From: Trichosporon coremiiforme
Taxonomy: Eukaryota; Basidiomycota; Tremellomycetes; Trichosporonales; Trichosporonaceae
Assembly: GCA_039545355.1 (NCBI GenBank)
Contig: BCJJ01000053.1
Location: 1 to 64,000, forward strand
Direction: 5' to 3'
DNA: 64,000 nt
The notes below the pieces were generated by a model that made no database searches, was not told the DNA's origin, and saw only the letters and a list, made by a program, of their open reading frames with translations. Each line of letters starts with the position of its first letter. Position 1 is the stretch's first letter. Shown here one piece after another: positions 55,744 through 64,000 of the stretch. A program made the translations under genes and the position numbers.

Positions 55744-56913
55744 ATGTTTGTGCACTTGCTCCGTTCAGATCTCAAGATGTTCATCTCCCGCCGCCCTGCT
55801 CCTACTCCACAAGCTCCATCGTCCTCTCTCTCCACCGTGCCCACGTCCTCAATCAGTCCGACAGACTACACCCTCGTCACGGACGTATCCTTTTCGCCCG
55901 GCTACACTCGTGTCCGGCCCCGACTACGTTCCCGCCTGTGTCGTTTCTGTCGGCGGCGCATCCTGCGTCCCCTCCGCCCTCGCCTCGGCTGCGTCTCTTC
56001 AAAGTCGGCAAGAACGCTGAGACCGGACATACATGCTGGTATCTGGCTACGAGTTGTCGGATACTTGGACTACGGCGCGCGATTACGCCTGAGGCTCGTG
56101 TGTCGCGCGATGCGGGAGGTCGTCGACGCGAGCTATCGACCATTGCTCTGGTCAGTCGTTGTCGGGAGGGAATGGGTCGAGTTACATTTCTTCAACGGGG
56201 GTTGGCGGAGGTTGCCGTTCTCGTACCCTGGGCTGGAGTACTTCTCCCGCGGCGCAGCGCTCGAAGCTTCGGCGTTGAAGTTTGCTCGTCAAGTCCGCCT
56301 GCTCGGGGATGGAATCACGCCGCCGCCGTCAAGACTGAACGAGATCCTGGCCCATCTCCCTTCCACCTGCACCGTCTCGATCGACAAACTTGTGCATACC
56401 TCCGCTGCTCCATTGTCATTCCCGCCATTGACCACAATACGCCTGTCGGGGTGGCATCTCTCCGGTCCCTCTTCATCTCGCCTCGTAATCACAGCCCACG
56501 GCGCGCGCCGGCTCTCTCTTTCGCTCTCACCCGCCCTGGGACGCTTACACCCCCTCCTACCGTCCCACGCCGAAGCCCGGGGCCGTGGCACGGCGCTCCT
56601 CAACCGCGCCGTGTCCGTCATCTCTCTCTGGGTCCCGGGGGGCACCCTCCGTCCCCGAGCCGAGGACGTGCTCTCCTCCCTCCGCCTGTTGTTTGCAGAC
56701 CTGCACAGCGACCAAATCGCCCAAGGGCTCCGGATCGAGATCAACAGCGACTGGCGCCGGTTCGGCGGCCACCTACCTCCCAGCGCCTTGGTGTATCTCG
56801 TCGCGGACTTGTTTCGGACCGATCCCCGCTCTGTGCTCCTCAACTCGAGGGGGGTATGGGGGATGGCGGAACGCAAGGCGCCCGTCTCGCCGTCGAGTCT
56901 TGGTCCTCCGTGA
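55744..56913 (+). CDS. FHP-family F-box-like protein, 389 residues
   Basis: Start ATG 55744. The N-terminal 95 residues are Ser/Pro- then Arg/Cys-rich (RSRLCRFCRRRILRP). F-box-like part: IHAGIWLRVVGYLDYGARLR then LRLVCRAMREVVDASY, close to the F-box consensus. Patch: WRRLPFSYPGLEYFSRGAAL. Then PPPSRLNEILAHLPSTCTVS, LSFPPLTTIRLSG, HGARRLSLSLSP, GTALLNRAVSVISLWV and DQIAQGLRIEINSDW. The stop TGA (56911-56913) directly abuts the stop of the convergent gene on the other strand. Confidence 0.7.
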   Translation: MFVHLLRSDLKMFISRRPAPTPQAPSSSLSTVPTSSISPTDYTLVTDVSFSPGYTRVRPRLRSRLCRFCRRRILRPLRPRLGCVSSKSARTLRPDIHAGIWLRVVGYLDYGARLRLRLVCRAMREVVDASYRPLLWSVVVGREWVELHFFNGGWRRLPFSYPGLEYFSRGAALEASALKFARQVRLLGDGITPPPSRLNEILAHLPSTCTVSIDKLVHTSAAPLSFPPLTTIRLSGWHLSGPSSSRLVITAHGARRLSLSLSPALGRLHPLLPSHAEARGRGTALLNRAVSVISLWVPGGTLRPRAEDVLSSLRLLFADLHSDQIAQGLRIEINSDWRRFGGHLPPSALVYLVADLFRTDPRSVLLNSRGVWGMAERKAPVSPSSLGPP

Positions 56914-58308
56914 TCAGACCAAGATGCCCTCCAATCCAGAGGGAAGGGGGGCACAGTGCCCGCATCTGCCCGTGGGCTCGGCTGGCTGCCCGTGCAACCT
57001 CTTCCATTCGCAGCGGGGGAGTTCTCGAGCTCGCACGCTGTCGAGCGGTAGGCCGAGGTAGGTCGCAAACCGGCGCCGCAGCTCGACGTGGTCTTCTGCC
57101 TGGCTTGCTGTGCGTCGCATACGCGCCCGGAGGCGCTCGACTAAGGATCGTGCTTCGAAATCGGGCAGGGCGCGAGCCAGAATCTCGACACGCTTCAGTC
57201 TGAGTGCCACTGCGGACTCGATGAGCGATGTCGGGTCTAAGGGGAGGCTGGGGGACGACGGGGAGAACGGCGAGGCGAAGGTGGGACGGGGAGTAAGTGG
57301 CCGAGAAGGAGAGGGAGACGGGAGCGGGACGAGACAGGCAGGATTCCAGAACGGCTCGGGCATGACGCCCTGCTGCTCCAGAACGAGCGTCTCTGTCTCC
57401 GGCCCCAGAGCCCCAGAAAGCCCAGCACAGAGCTGCGAGTACGACGCGCGCGCCAGGATGGGGTCGGCGATCAACCTCGTCAGACGCACATGCACCGTCT
57501 GCGCCCGATGCCGCAGCTCGGGCGTGACGCCGCCGCCCTCGTTCAGTCCCCCTGTTCCATTCACCCGGCCCTCCTTCCACCAAGCGCCTCGTCCAGCGCC
57601 CTCGCCATCGGACGGCAAATACGAAGCAGGCGCGCGGCGCGCCCATCTCTTCCCGACTTCCTTGATGCCCAACCTTGCGCCGCAGAGACAGTTCGGCGTC
57701 ACGCTCATCGTGAGCTTCTTCACCTTCGGAATGGCGTACGCGGGCGCAGGGGCATGCTGCGCGTGCAGGATCACGACCTGTGCTGTCTCGCCTACGTGAC
57801 TCAGCACTGCGTCCAACCCCGGTGACGGGGGCACGTCGACGAGCACGATGACCTTGGCCCTCGAGACGGCTTTTGTCCGAGCAGTAGATGAGCCAGTGGG
57901 ATGGAAGCACGGCAGTCGCTCCTCATCTGGCTCGGCGGGCGAGGCTGGAACGGGCGGATCGGTGGCGGTAGGGCTTGCGGGCACGTATCGCCGCCAAGGG
58001 GAGGGGCTGCGATGTCGCCTCGGACTTCGGGTGCGGCTGCTCTCCCTGCTCCGGCTGGGACTGCGGGTCGAACTGCGCGACGACCAGTTTCGCAAGGGTG
58101 GGAGGTCGGGTTCCCATATGCCCTTTTGGGAGGAGACGGCGATCTCGCCCCGCTCGACGCGGAAGAAGAGCGTCTTGCCTGTCAAGATGCGGTCCACCCA
58201 GTCTCGCACTGTCGAGCAGGTCAGACGGGCTGTGAGGAGGGTTCGACGGTCGGAGAGACGCAGAATGTCTTCGACTATGTCGGGGTAGGAGGCGTAGGGC
58301 AGCGTCAT
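56914..58308 (-). CDS. FHP-family F-box-like protein with SR-rich insert, 464 residues
   Basis: Start ATG 58308. Canonical N-terminus: SYPDIVEDILRLSDRRTLLT then ARLTCSTVRDWVDRILTG. Between this and the patch lies an insert of about 60 residues rich in RS dipeptides (WSSRSSTRSPSRSRESSRT), like SR proteins. The patch is textbook: ERLPCFHPTGSSTARTKAVS then RAKVIVLVD. Then LDAVLSHVGETAQVVIL, AIPKVKKLTMSVTPNCLCGA, a Gly-rich loop, HRAQTVHVRLTRLIAD, and a C-terminal LRRRFATYLGLPLDSVRA. The last 30 residues carry a CGHC. The SR insert could direct the protein to nuclear speckles or be a phosphorylation target; this is inference. Confidence 0.72.
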   Translation of the reverse strand: MTLPYASYPDIVEDILRLSDRRTLLTARLTCSTVRDWVDRILTGKTLFFRVERGEIAVSSQKGIWEPDLPPLRNWSSRSSTRSPSRSRESSRTRSPRRHRSPSPWRRYVPASPTATDPPVPASPAEPDEERLPCFHPTGSSTARTKAVSRAKVIVLVDVPPSPGLDAVLSHVGETAQVVILHAQHAPAPAYAIPKVKKLTMSVTPNCLCGARLGIKEVGKRWARRAPASYLPSDGEGAGRGAWWKEGRVNGTGGLNEGGGVTPELRHRAQTVHVRLTRLIADPILARASYSQLCAGLSGALGPETETLVLEQQGVMPEPFWNPACLVPLPSPSPSRPLTPRPTFASPFSPSSPSLPLDPTSLIESAVALRLKRVEILARALPDFEARSLVERLRARMRRTASQAEDHVELRRRFATYLGLPLDSVRARELPRCEWKRLHGQPAEPTGRCGHCAPLPSGLEGILV

Positions 58309-58733
58309 GGCTTCGCTCCCTTGCTGTCGGTATCGCGCATGGATTGCGATGGATCAGAGGTCGAGATCGGGGAAGGAGAGGGAAATAATAAGTCGCAAAC
58401 ACAGAGAGCAGGGCACACGAGCAACGGGAACACGTTTAAGACGCTTAGTTGCAGCCGGAACTTCCCACGGCTGTCATTACCGAGAGGGACAGTGGGTCTG
58501 GCTGAAACCACCTGACAGCGGCACGGGAACTGATATCGGCGGGAGGAGGGCTAGATAAGCGCGTGGTGCGGGCACGTGATACGCCATCCGCCGGCTTCAT
58601 CGCTCCATCCAGTGTGCTGTGTGCGCAAGTGCAATCCAATACCTCTAGGTGGCATGACAAGTAACAACAAGATCTATGGCTACTGATACAACGGACATGC
58701 GAGAGCTGGCCAGCCAGCCGCTCGCTTTTACTC
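58309..58733. other. Spacer, no gene recognised
   Basis: No gene seen. It contains the promoter of the SR-insert FHP gene and the 3' flank of the membrane protein. Confidence 0.4.
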
Positions 58734-60999
58734 CTACGACTCTACTCTTCCCTGTTCTACCGGCGGATCGATGCCCATGTCCCGGTCCACCACGGGGCGA
58801 CGCTTCGCTCGTCCAACCGCCGCACCCAGCTCCTCGACGACACCAGAGAGGATACGCATCTCCATCTCTGGGCCCAGCGGGTCCTCCTCGTCCGTGCCTA
58901 GATGCACGCCCATGACGCTGCCCTTGAAGGAGCGCACCTGGCTCCTGAAAGCCTTCAGGTCAAGCTGCGCGCGGTTCAGACTCTTCGTCGTGTCGTCGAT
59001 TCCCGCGATGGTGCCCTTCGTGATCGCGAGATCGGCTGAGATGCGTTGAAGCTTGGACGGGTCGCCTCCTTTGAAGAAGCGCAGGGTCGAGTCGAGCGCG
59101 CGCTGCCATCCGGGGTACCGCTCGGCTTCGGCTTGAAGCTCCGCGGATGACGAGGAGAGCGTATGCAGGAGCTCCCAACCCTTCGCCGCACCGCGGACGG
59201 AGATAGGTATTGCACTGTCGATGGCGGAATATAGGCGGTCGAGATCACGATCCAGACGAGAGAGGAGTGAGTCGAGGCGCGCCATGACGCGTGACGGCGG
59301 GGGACCGTCAGGCATGCTTAGCAAGTTGACGAGGGAGGAGAACTGGCGTCAGCTGCGCTTCAAATGCTACAAAGCTGAGATGCCGCGCCCTTTCAGCTCT
59401 CAGAAAGCCTGCGTCCAGCTCATTGCTTGGAAGCTGGGACCACACTCACCTCCCAGAACAACCACGAGAAAGTCGTCACACTCATCGCGTTAATGCCCAC
59501 GATCTCATCCGTAAGCTCGCTGGCCAGATTCGCCAATTCGATGAGTTCAAGCCCGACCATCTCGCGCTGGTCTAATGTCGAACCGGTACTGATTGCGATG
59601 CCGAGTTCGTGAATTCTGCGTGTTAGCTCGGGAAGTCAAGCGTCCAGCTAACTGCCCAGACGGCCACCAGGGCTCTGCTGCCCTGGGAGCTGAGTGAGGA
59701 GCAGAGCTAATTGACTCACCGTACATGACCAAGGCCCTGTGTCATACGACCATCTCCGAGCGCTGTCAGACTCTCAAAAATGTCTTTTGCGTGTCGTGCT
59801 TCCTTGCTGAGTCCTCTCGAGACAGCCGCAACGTCGACCTTCTCGCCGCCTCCGAGGCCCTGCCACTCCCACCCCTTCCCGACCAGACTGAGCTCGCACG
59901 CCAGTCCCGTCAGGAGACAGGCAGGCGTCGCGGCTAACTTGATCGGCAGACCCACGGCATTCGAGAGCGTCTCGGGCAGACCAGAGAGAGCGTGCCGGAC
60001 ATAGAGTACCGCGATCCAGCCGAGTCCCGCGAGCACGAGGAGGATGATCAGTGTGTTGAGTAGGTGCCACATCACGGGACCGAGGACAGCACGCAGCGGC
60101 AAGAGGACAAGTCGGAAGGGAAGAAGAAGCAGACTGATTGTCGAGCTCAGCGTCGGCCTGTTGTCGTTGTATCGTACGTCGGCTTCCAGTTTCGCCGCCC
60201 TCGCCGCTCGTCGTCGTCTCCGCTCGAGTCGTTGCCGGTCCTTCTCCTCCTTCTCCCGTCTCCGTCTCCGCTCGCTCTTCTCCGGTGAAGATCCCGAGCT
60301 CGAAGCCGACTCTCGCCCAGATACGAAAGGGTGTTCTCTCGGCGGACTACGCGGCGGCTCGACATTACTGCTGGAATGACTGATTGGGGCCAAATTCGAG
60401 GCGTACGCGGAAGAGCCAATAGTGCCGGCCGGGTGATTCCCAGAATCTTCTGTGAAAGCGCTGTGTGCGGGTGTGCGTTCTGAGGCTTGCGTGAGGCGGA
60501 ATGAGCTGGGTGGTGAGGCTGCACTGCCAGAGCTGCGTGACGAGCGAGAGGAGCGGCGCGTACTCGGTCCGCGAATGCTGTTCGCTGATCCACTTCGTCG
60601 AATTGATGGGTGGAGCGGTACGGCGGATGAGCCTGAGCCGGCGCCAGCGTCGTATTGAGCGGTGAGGTTCGAGGAGGACATTGGCCGCGGTGGTGGGAGA
60701 GGACCGGTGTATCGCCGCGCGGCTTCCTCTGTCTGGACCTCGTCCGGCGTGGCGGGGAGCGGCTTACCAGCGAGCAACGGGTTGCCCGCCGGTACGTGAC
60801 TCGGTGTCGTCGGAGCAGGGTAGGAGTGCCGCTGCGGTGTCGAGTGCGCGGATGCATGCGAGTGAGCTGGTGAGGGGTACGAGTGTGTCGCCGGGCGCGT
60901 CGAGCGCCGTTCGGGGGTTCCACTGGTTGCACTGCCTGCAGTCGAGGCGTCGCGCGGGCGCATCGGGCCGGGGACGCTGTATTGCGGGGGAAGCCCCAT
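58734..60999 (-). CDS. Single-pass membrane protein with disordered N-terminus and coiled-coil tail
   Basis: Exons 60999-59720, 59615-59450 and 59342-58734 sum to 684 residues. Introns are 104 and 107 nt; the first has donor GTGAGT, branch CTAAC and acceptor CGCAG, and joins GLGHV to RIHELGIAIS. The second joins SWLFWE to FSSLVNLLSM. Residues 1-260 are Ser/Pro/Arg-rich. A basic segment ERRRRREKEEKDRQRLERRR precedes FRLVLLPLRAVLGPVMWHL and one strong membrane span, LNTLIILLVLAGLGWIAVLY. After it the protein is helical with heptad-like regions (QREMVGLELIELANLASELT; RLDSLLSRLDRDLDRLYSAI) and ends acidic. The layout suits an ER or nuclear-envelope tether, but I do not recognise the family. The start is uncertain: the frame is open well upstream of 60999. 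Confidence 0.68.
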
Positions 61000-61540
61000 G
61001 CCGTCAGAGATGTCAACCGAGCGGCGCGGAGCGGATGGCGGGGTTGAGGGCGAGGAGGAGTACGTGTGCGGAGTTGAAGGGTAGACAGTCGTGTGGATGT
61101 GGGGAAGAAGGAAAGTGGATGCCCAAGAAGGAGTAGTGAGCGTGTTGTGTGCAGGGCGTGAGTTCGTTCGTTCGGTCGGTCGCCACCGAAATGAGAGAGT
61201 CGCATGAGGAGTGTCTGAGACAGCGACCGCGTGAACATGGTCTCGCCCACAGGTGACGCCCAGGCACGGACCGATTACCAGTCCCGGCAATTTTGACGCT
61301 GAGCTCGGGCCTCTGCAATCAAGAAATCCCTGCATTTCTACCCTGTCACCACCCCCGAGTGCCCACCTGCTTCGCGACCAACATGCACACTCGACAACCA
61401 ACCCCACGAGGGATGCACACAACATGTTGATGGTGTGGACGCAAATCTAATGCCATGCGAATGTGCGGAAACTATGTAAACAAACATACACTCTACACCC
61501 TCTTGTCTATCCCTAGGTGTCCCCCGTCGGTCGCGTCGAC
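61000..61540. other. Spacer between membrane protein and lipase gene
   Basis: The frame of the membrane protein stays open to 61425, so part of this may be coding or leader. Nothing else is recognised. Confidence 0.35.
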
Positions 61541-63531
61541 TCAATGTCGTCTGAACTCTATCAGCTCCTCTTCCGCGCGTCTCACGTAATGGGCCGTTAG
61601 CGTGGCCTGCTCCACTCAATGCGCTCCCTGGAGAGCACGCTGTGCTCAGGAGCACTCGAAGGGAGCAGGTCAGGCATACGGACCCGTTACGTTTGTACTC
61701 ACCGACAAAACTCTCGTACGCCCACTCCACGGCCTCGGCTGCCCAGTAAAAGTCGCAGTGCTCGCTCTTATCGAGCTTGGTGACCTTCACGACGCGCACG
61801 TCCTTCTCCTTCTGTTCCAGGCGCTCGAGCAGCGGCTCAGTCAGGACGAGGTAGTCGCAACCGCCATAGTAGATCGACAACGGAGGGAAGCGTGCGTCGT
61901 ACCAGCGCTCCAGACTGTCGTCGAGCGTGCACTTGCGGTCCGCAAAACCGCCCTTGCCGCACCACCAGAAGATGCTCGCACTCGAAACCTGCGTCGGCGT
62001 GAAGCGGAACATCTTGGTCTTGCGCCGCTTGAGCCAGTTCGCGTCCGTCCAGCTGAACAGGAATGCAAACATGATATAGCCGACGGTAGAGAAGATCTGT
62101 GCGGGGCAGTAGTCGTACGCAATCTTCATGAGCGGGATGAAGTCGAGCACCCCGAAGAGCCGCCGCCAGGTGTCCCACTCAATCCGGTTCAGAGTCGTGA
62201 ACGGGAATCCAGTCGTGAGAGGACCAGCGTACACCGCCGGCGCGAGCGCAATGAACACGCTCATCTTCTGGCCCAGATCGGGACACATGCCGAGCGAAAG
62301 CGAGATGAACGTGAGCCCGTTGCCCTGCGAGTGGCCCATGAACGCGATCTTGTCGTACCCCGTCTCGTCGCGCACGTGGTCCACCATCGCGGGCAGGTCG
62401 TACATGGCGAGGTCCCTGATCGTCCAGTCTGATGTCAGCTGAATCCTTATCGCGAGACGATCGGGTCCGGCCCGCTGCTGCCGGTGCCATTCAGCATACG
62501 ACGAGCTTCGGAGGAATCGCGGAATCAGTCAATCCACGAACCACGTCCAGCGTGCAAAACCTTAACGCGCCGTTCCTGGCTTCCTCCCACGAAGCACCGC
62601 GCCGCACGTCACCGCCAGCGCATCACTGATTCAGCAGTCGTCACTCACCCCAGAAACGCGGATCAGTCCGTGCATAACTCCGGTGGCCCATATCGAACAC
62701 GCCGCGAGTGTTGCCCAGGTACACCTGGTAGCCCTTGCGTGCGAGCCAGAAGGCGAGCGAGCGGTCTTCGGAAGTGATGAACGAGCCAGAGCTCTGGAAG
62801 AGGCCGTGCAGGATGAGGACGGGGAAGCCACGTCCAGGCGCGACCGTGCGAGCGTCTATCGTCGAGTCGGTCACACGGTGCACGCTGTTTGTCAGCTTCC
62901 GCGCAGATGTGCCAACTGCAAGACGCTCGACTTACCGGAGGTAGAACCCATCGTCCGTCACGATAGTCTGCTCCTCAATTTCCATGCCGCAGTTGCGTGC
63001 ATAGTCCTTCGGGTCTTTCGTAACCTTCTCCTTCTTCCAGTGCTTGTGGTCGTCCCACTCGTACGTCTTGTCCTTATCTATCCCGAGGATGCGGCGAACA
63101 ACCTTCGGACCAAACTGGTACGCCTCAACGAGCAGGGCATAGACAACAACGCCAAGAAGGAATGCGGTCGAAATGACGAGCGAAAACGTCTGGTTCACAA
63201 ACAACCGCGCCTTCTCCCAGCGCGTGAGCGGTCGGTGCGGCGCGCCATGGTAAGTCGGGGCGAGGCCGGGGAATGTCGGGCGGAGCAAGTGCTGAGTCGG
63301 AGTGACAACGCGGTCGATGAACAAACGCAGGTACGACCGTGTACTTGACGTCGACGAGCTGCGCGACAGCGAGGGGTGTACGGGCGTAGGCGCAAGAAGT
63401 TGAGGGTCGTTAGCCCCGAAGCTCTTGCCGCCGCCATTGCCGCGCAGAGCCGCGGCGCTGCCGGCGCTGTTAGCGCGCAGCAGCGGGTCCGTCACGCCCG
63501 CCTCAAATTTGGACATGATGGGCTGGCGCAT
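61541..63531 (-). CDS. Membrane-anchored steryl-ester/acid lipase-like hydrolase (Yeh/Tgl1 type)
   Basis: Predicted to hydrolyse steryl esters or acylglycerols at a membrane. Exons 63531-62936, 62884-62649, 62428-61703 and 61614-61541 give 543 residues; introns are 51, 220 and 88 nt, all GT-AG and in phase. The N-terminal 130 residues are polar and end in a hydrophobic anchor (FSLVISTAFLLGVVVYALLV). The lipase lid region follows: NCGMEIEEQTIVTDDGFYLR then VHRV. The alpha/beta-hydrolase core has GFPVLILHGLFQSSGSFI, LARKGYQVYLGNTRG, and the nucleophile elbow GHSQGN. The likely catalytic triad is that Ser, Asp in YYGGCDYLV and His in KSEHCDFYWA. The split order (anchor, lid, hydrolase) matches yeast Yeh1/Yeh2/Tgl1. 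The final exon encodes the tail VRRAEEELIEFRRH. Start ATG 63531; MSKFE 15 nt downstream is an alternative. Confidence 0.86.
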
Positions 63532-64000
63532 GAGCTGGTCGCGCTTGCCCGGGGCGGTCTTAGCGACGGGAATAGTGAGGGTGTGACGTGAGCGGCCACA
63601 ACGCTATCGTGAGAGTGGAATGGTAGCAAAGTCGGAGGAAGATCTGGTGGTCGTAAGAAAATAAAGGTCGTTCGGCGTGATGATGTCGGTTGAGGTCGGA
63701 GTAGCAAGGGGCCAAAAGGAAACGGGTATGGATATCGGGAAGGAGCGTTGGCAGACAATGCGATGAGAAGAGCTCGAGGTCGCTCAGGTGGAGGGCGCAG
63801 GTAATTTCATGTAAACATCGAACGACTGGCCGGTTATCTTATCACGTGGCAAGCCCTGCGCCGTCCTTCCCGCAAGAACACCGCCGCCAATAGGCGTCTA
63901 TGGCGGGCCGGTCTGACGTAAGTGGTCGTAGGCTCGTCACAGGAACGTGCCTTCGGTGGAGTCAGGCGTGATCCCTTCCACCCACTGGAATGCTACGCAC
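63532..64000. other. Upstream region of the lipase gene
   Basis: Presumed promoter and leader. No further gene can be supported before the window ends. Confidence 0.4.

Noticed and set aside
55938..57203. 421-residue frame overlapping two FHP genes
   Set aside because: Overlaps both convergent genes, which carry the family motifs; this one has none.
61602..62432. 276-residue plus-strand frame over the lipase
   Set aside because: Arg/Glu/His-rich shadow of the lipase exons.

Overview
This is fungal nuclear DNA. Genes are split by very short introns, mostly 34-45 nt, with GTGAGT/GTACGT-like donors, a CTNAC-type branch site and a YAG acceptor. Gene content (siderophore-type and Fen2/Dal5-type transporters, a fasciclin protein, an Ecl1-type zinc protein, a membrane sterol-ester lipase) and exon style suggest a basidiomycete yeast, probably near the Tremellales/Trichosporonales. 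That placement is inference. All introns below were placed by eye, using splice signals and restoration of frame.

Layout. 0.8-2.6 kb: MFS siderophore-type transporter. 2.8-11.1 kb: four head-to-tail minus-strand copies (A-D) of one five-exon F-box gene; A looks intact, B has a GC donor, C is clearly dead, D has lost a splice acceptor. 11.4-13.8 kb: two broken members of a second family around a tRNA-Glu. 15.9-17.7 kb: Fen2/Dal5-type transporter. 19-24.5 kb: two unrecognised proteins. 25.9-27.3 kb: secreted two-domain fasciclin protein. 27.3-35.5 kb: about 8 kb with no convincing gene, leading into an Ecl1-type gene. 38.3-40.5 kb: RNase III-like protein lacking one catalytic Asp. 40.9-58.3 kb: dense array of the second family. 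58.7-63.5 kb: a single-pass membrane protein and a sterol-ester-lipase-like protein.

The second family is the main discovery candidate. I call it the FHP family. Members carry an F-box-like N-terminus, then a conserved 'P-x-F-H-P' patch followed by an Ala/Arg-rich helix, then 'RLNxLL', and in many members a 'GAVNxGVxHL' strand near the C-terminus. I count sixteen loci in this window: about half look intact and the rest carry frameshifts, nonsense codons or truncations. With the A-D array, roughly 25 kb of the 64 kb is F-box or F-box-like sequence in visible birth-and-death turnover. F-box proteins are normally substrate receptors of SCF ubiquitin ligases, so the region may hold a fast-evolving set of recognition proteins; the sequence does not show what they recognise.
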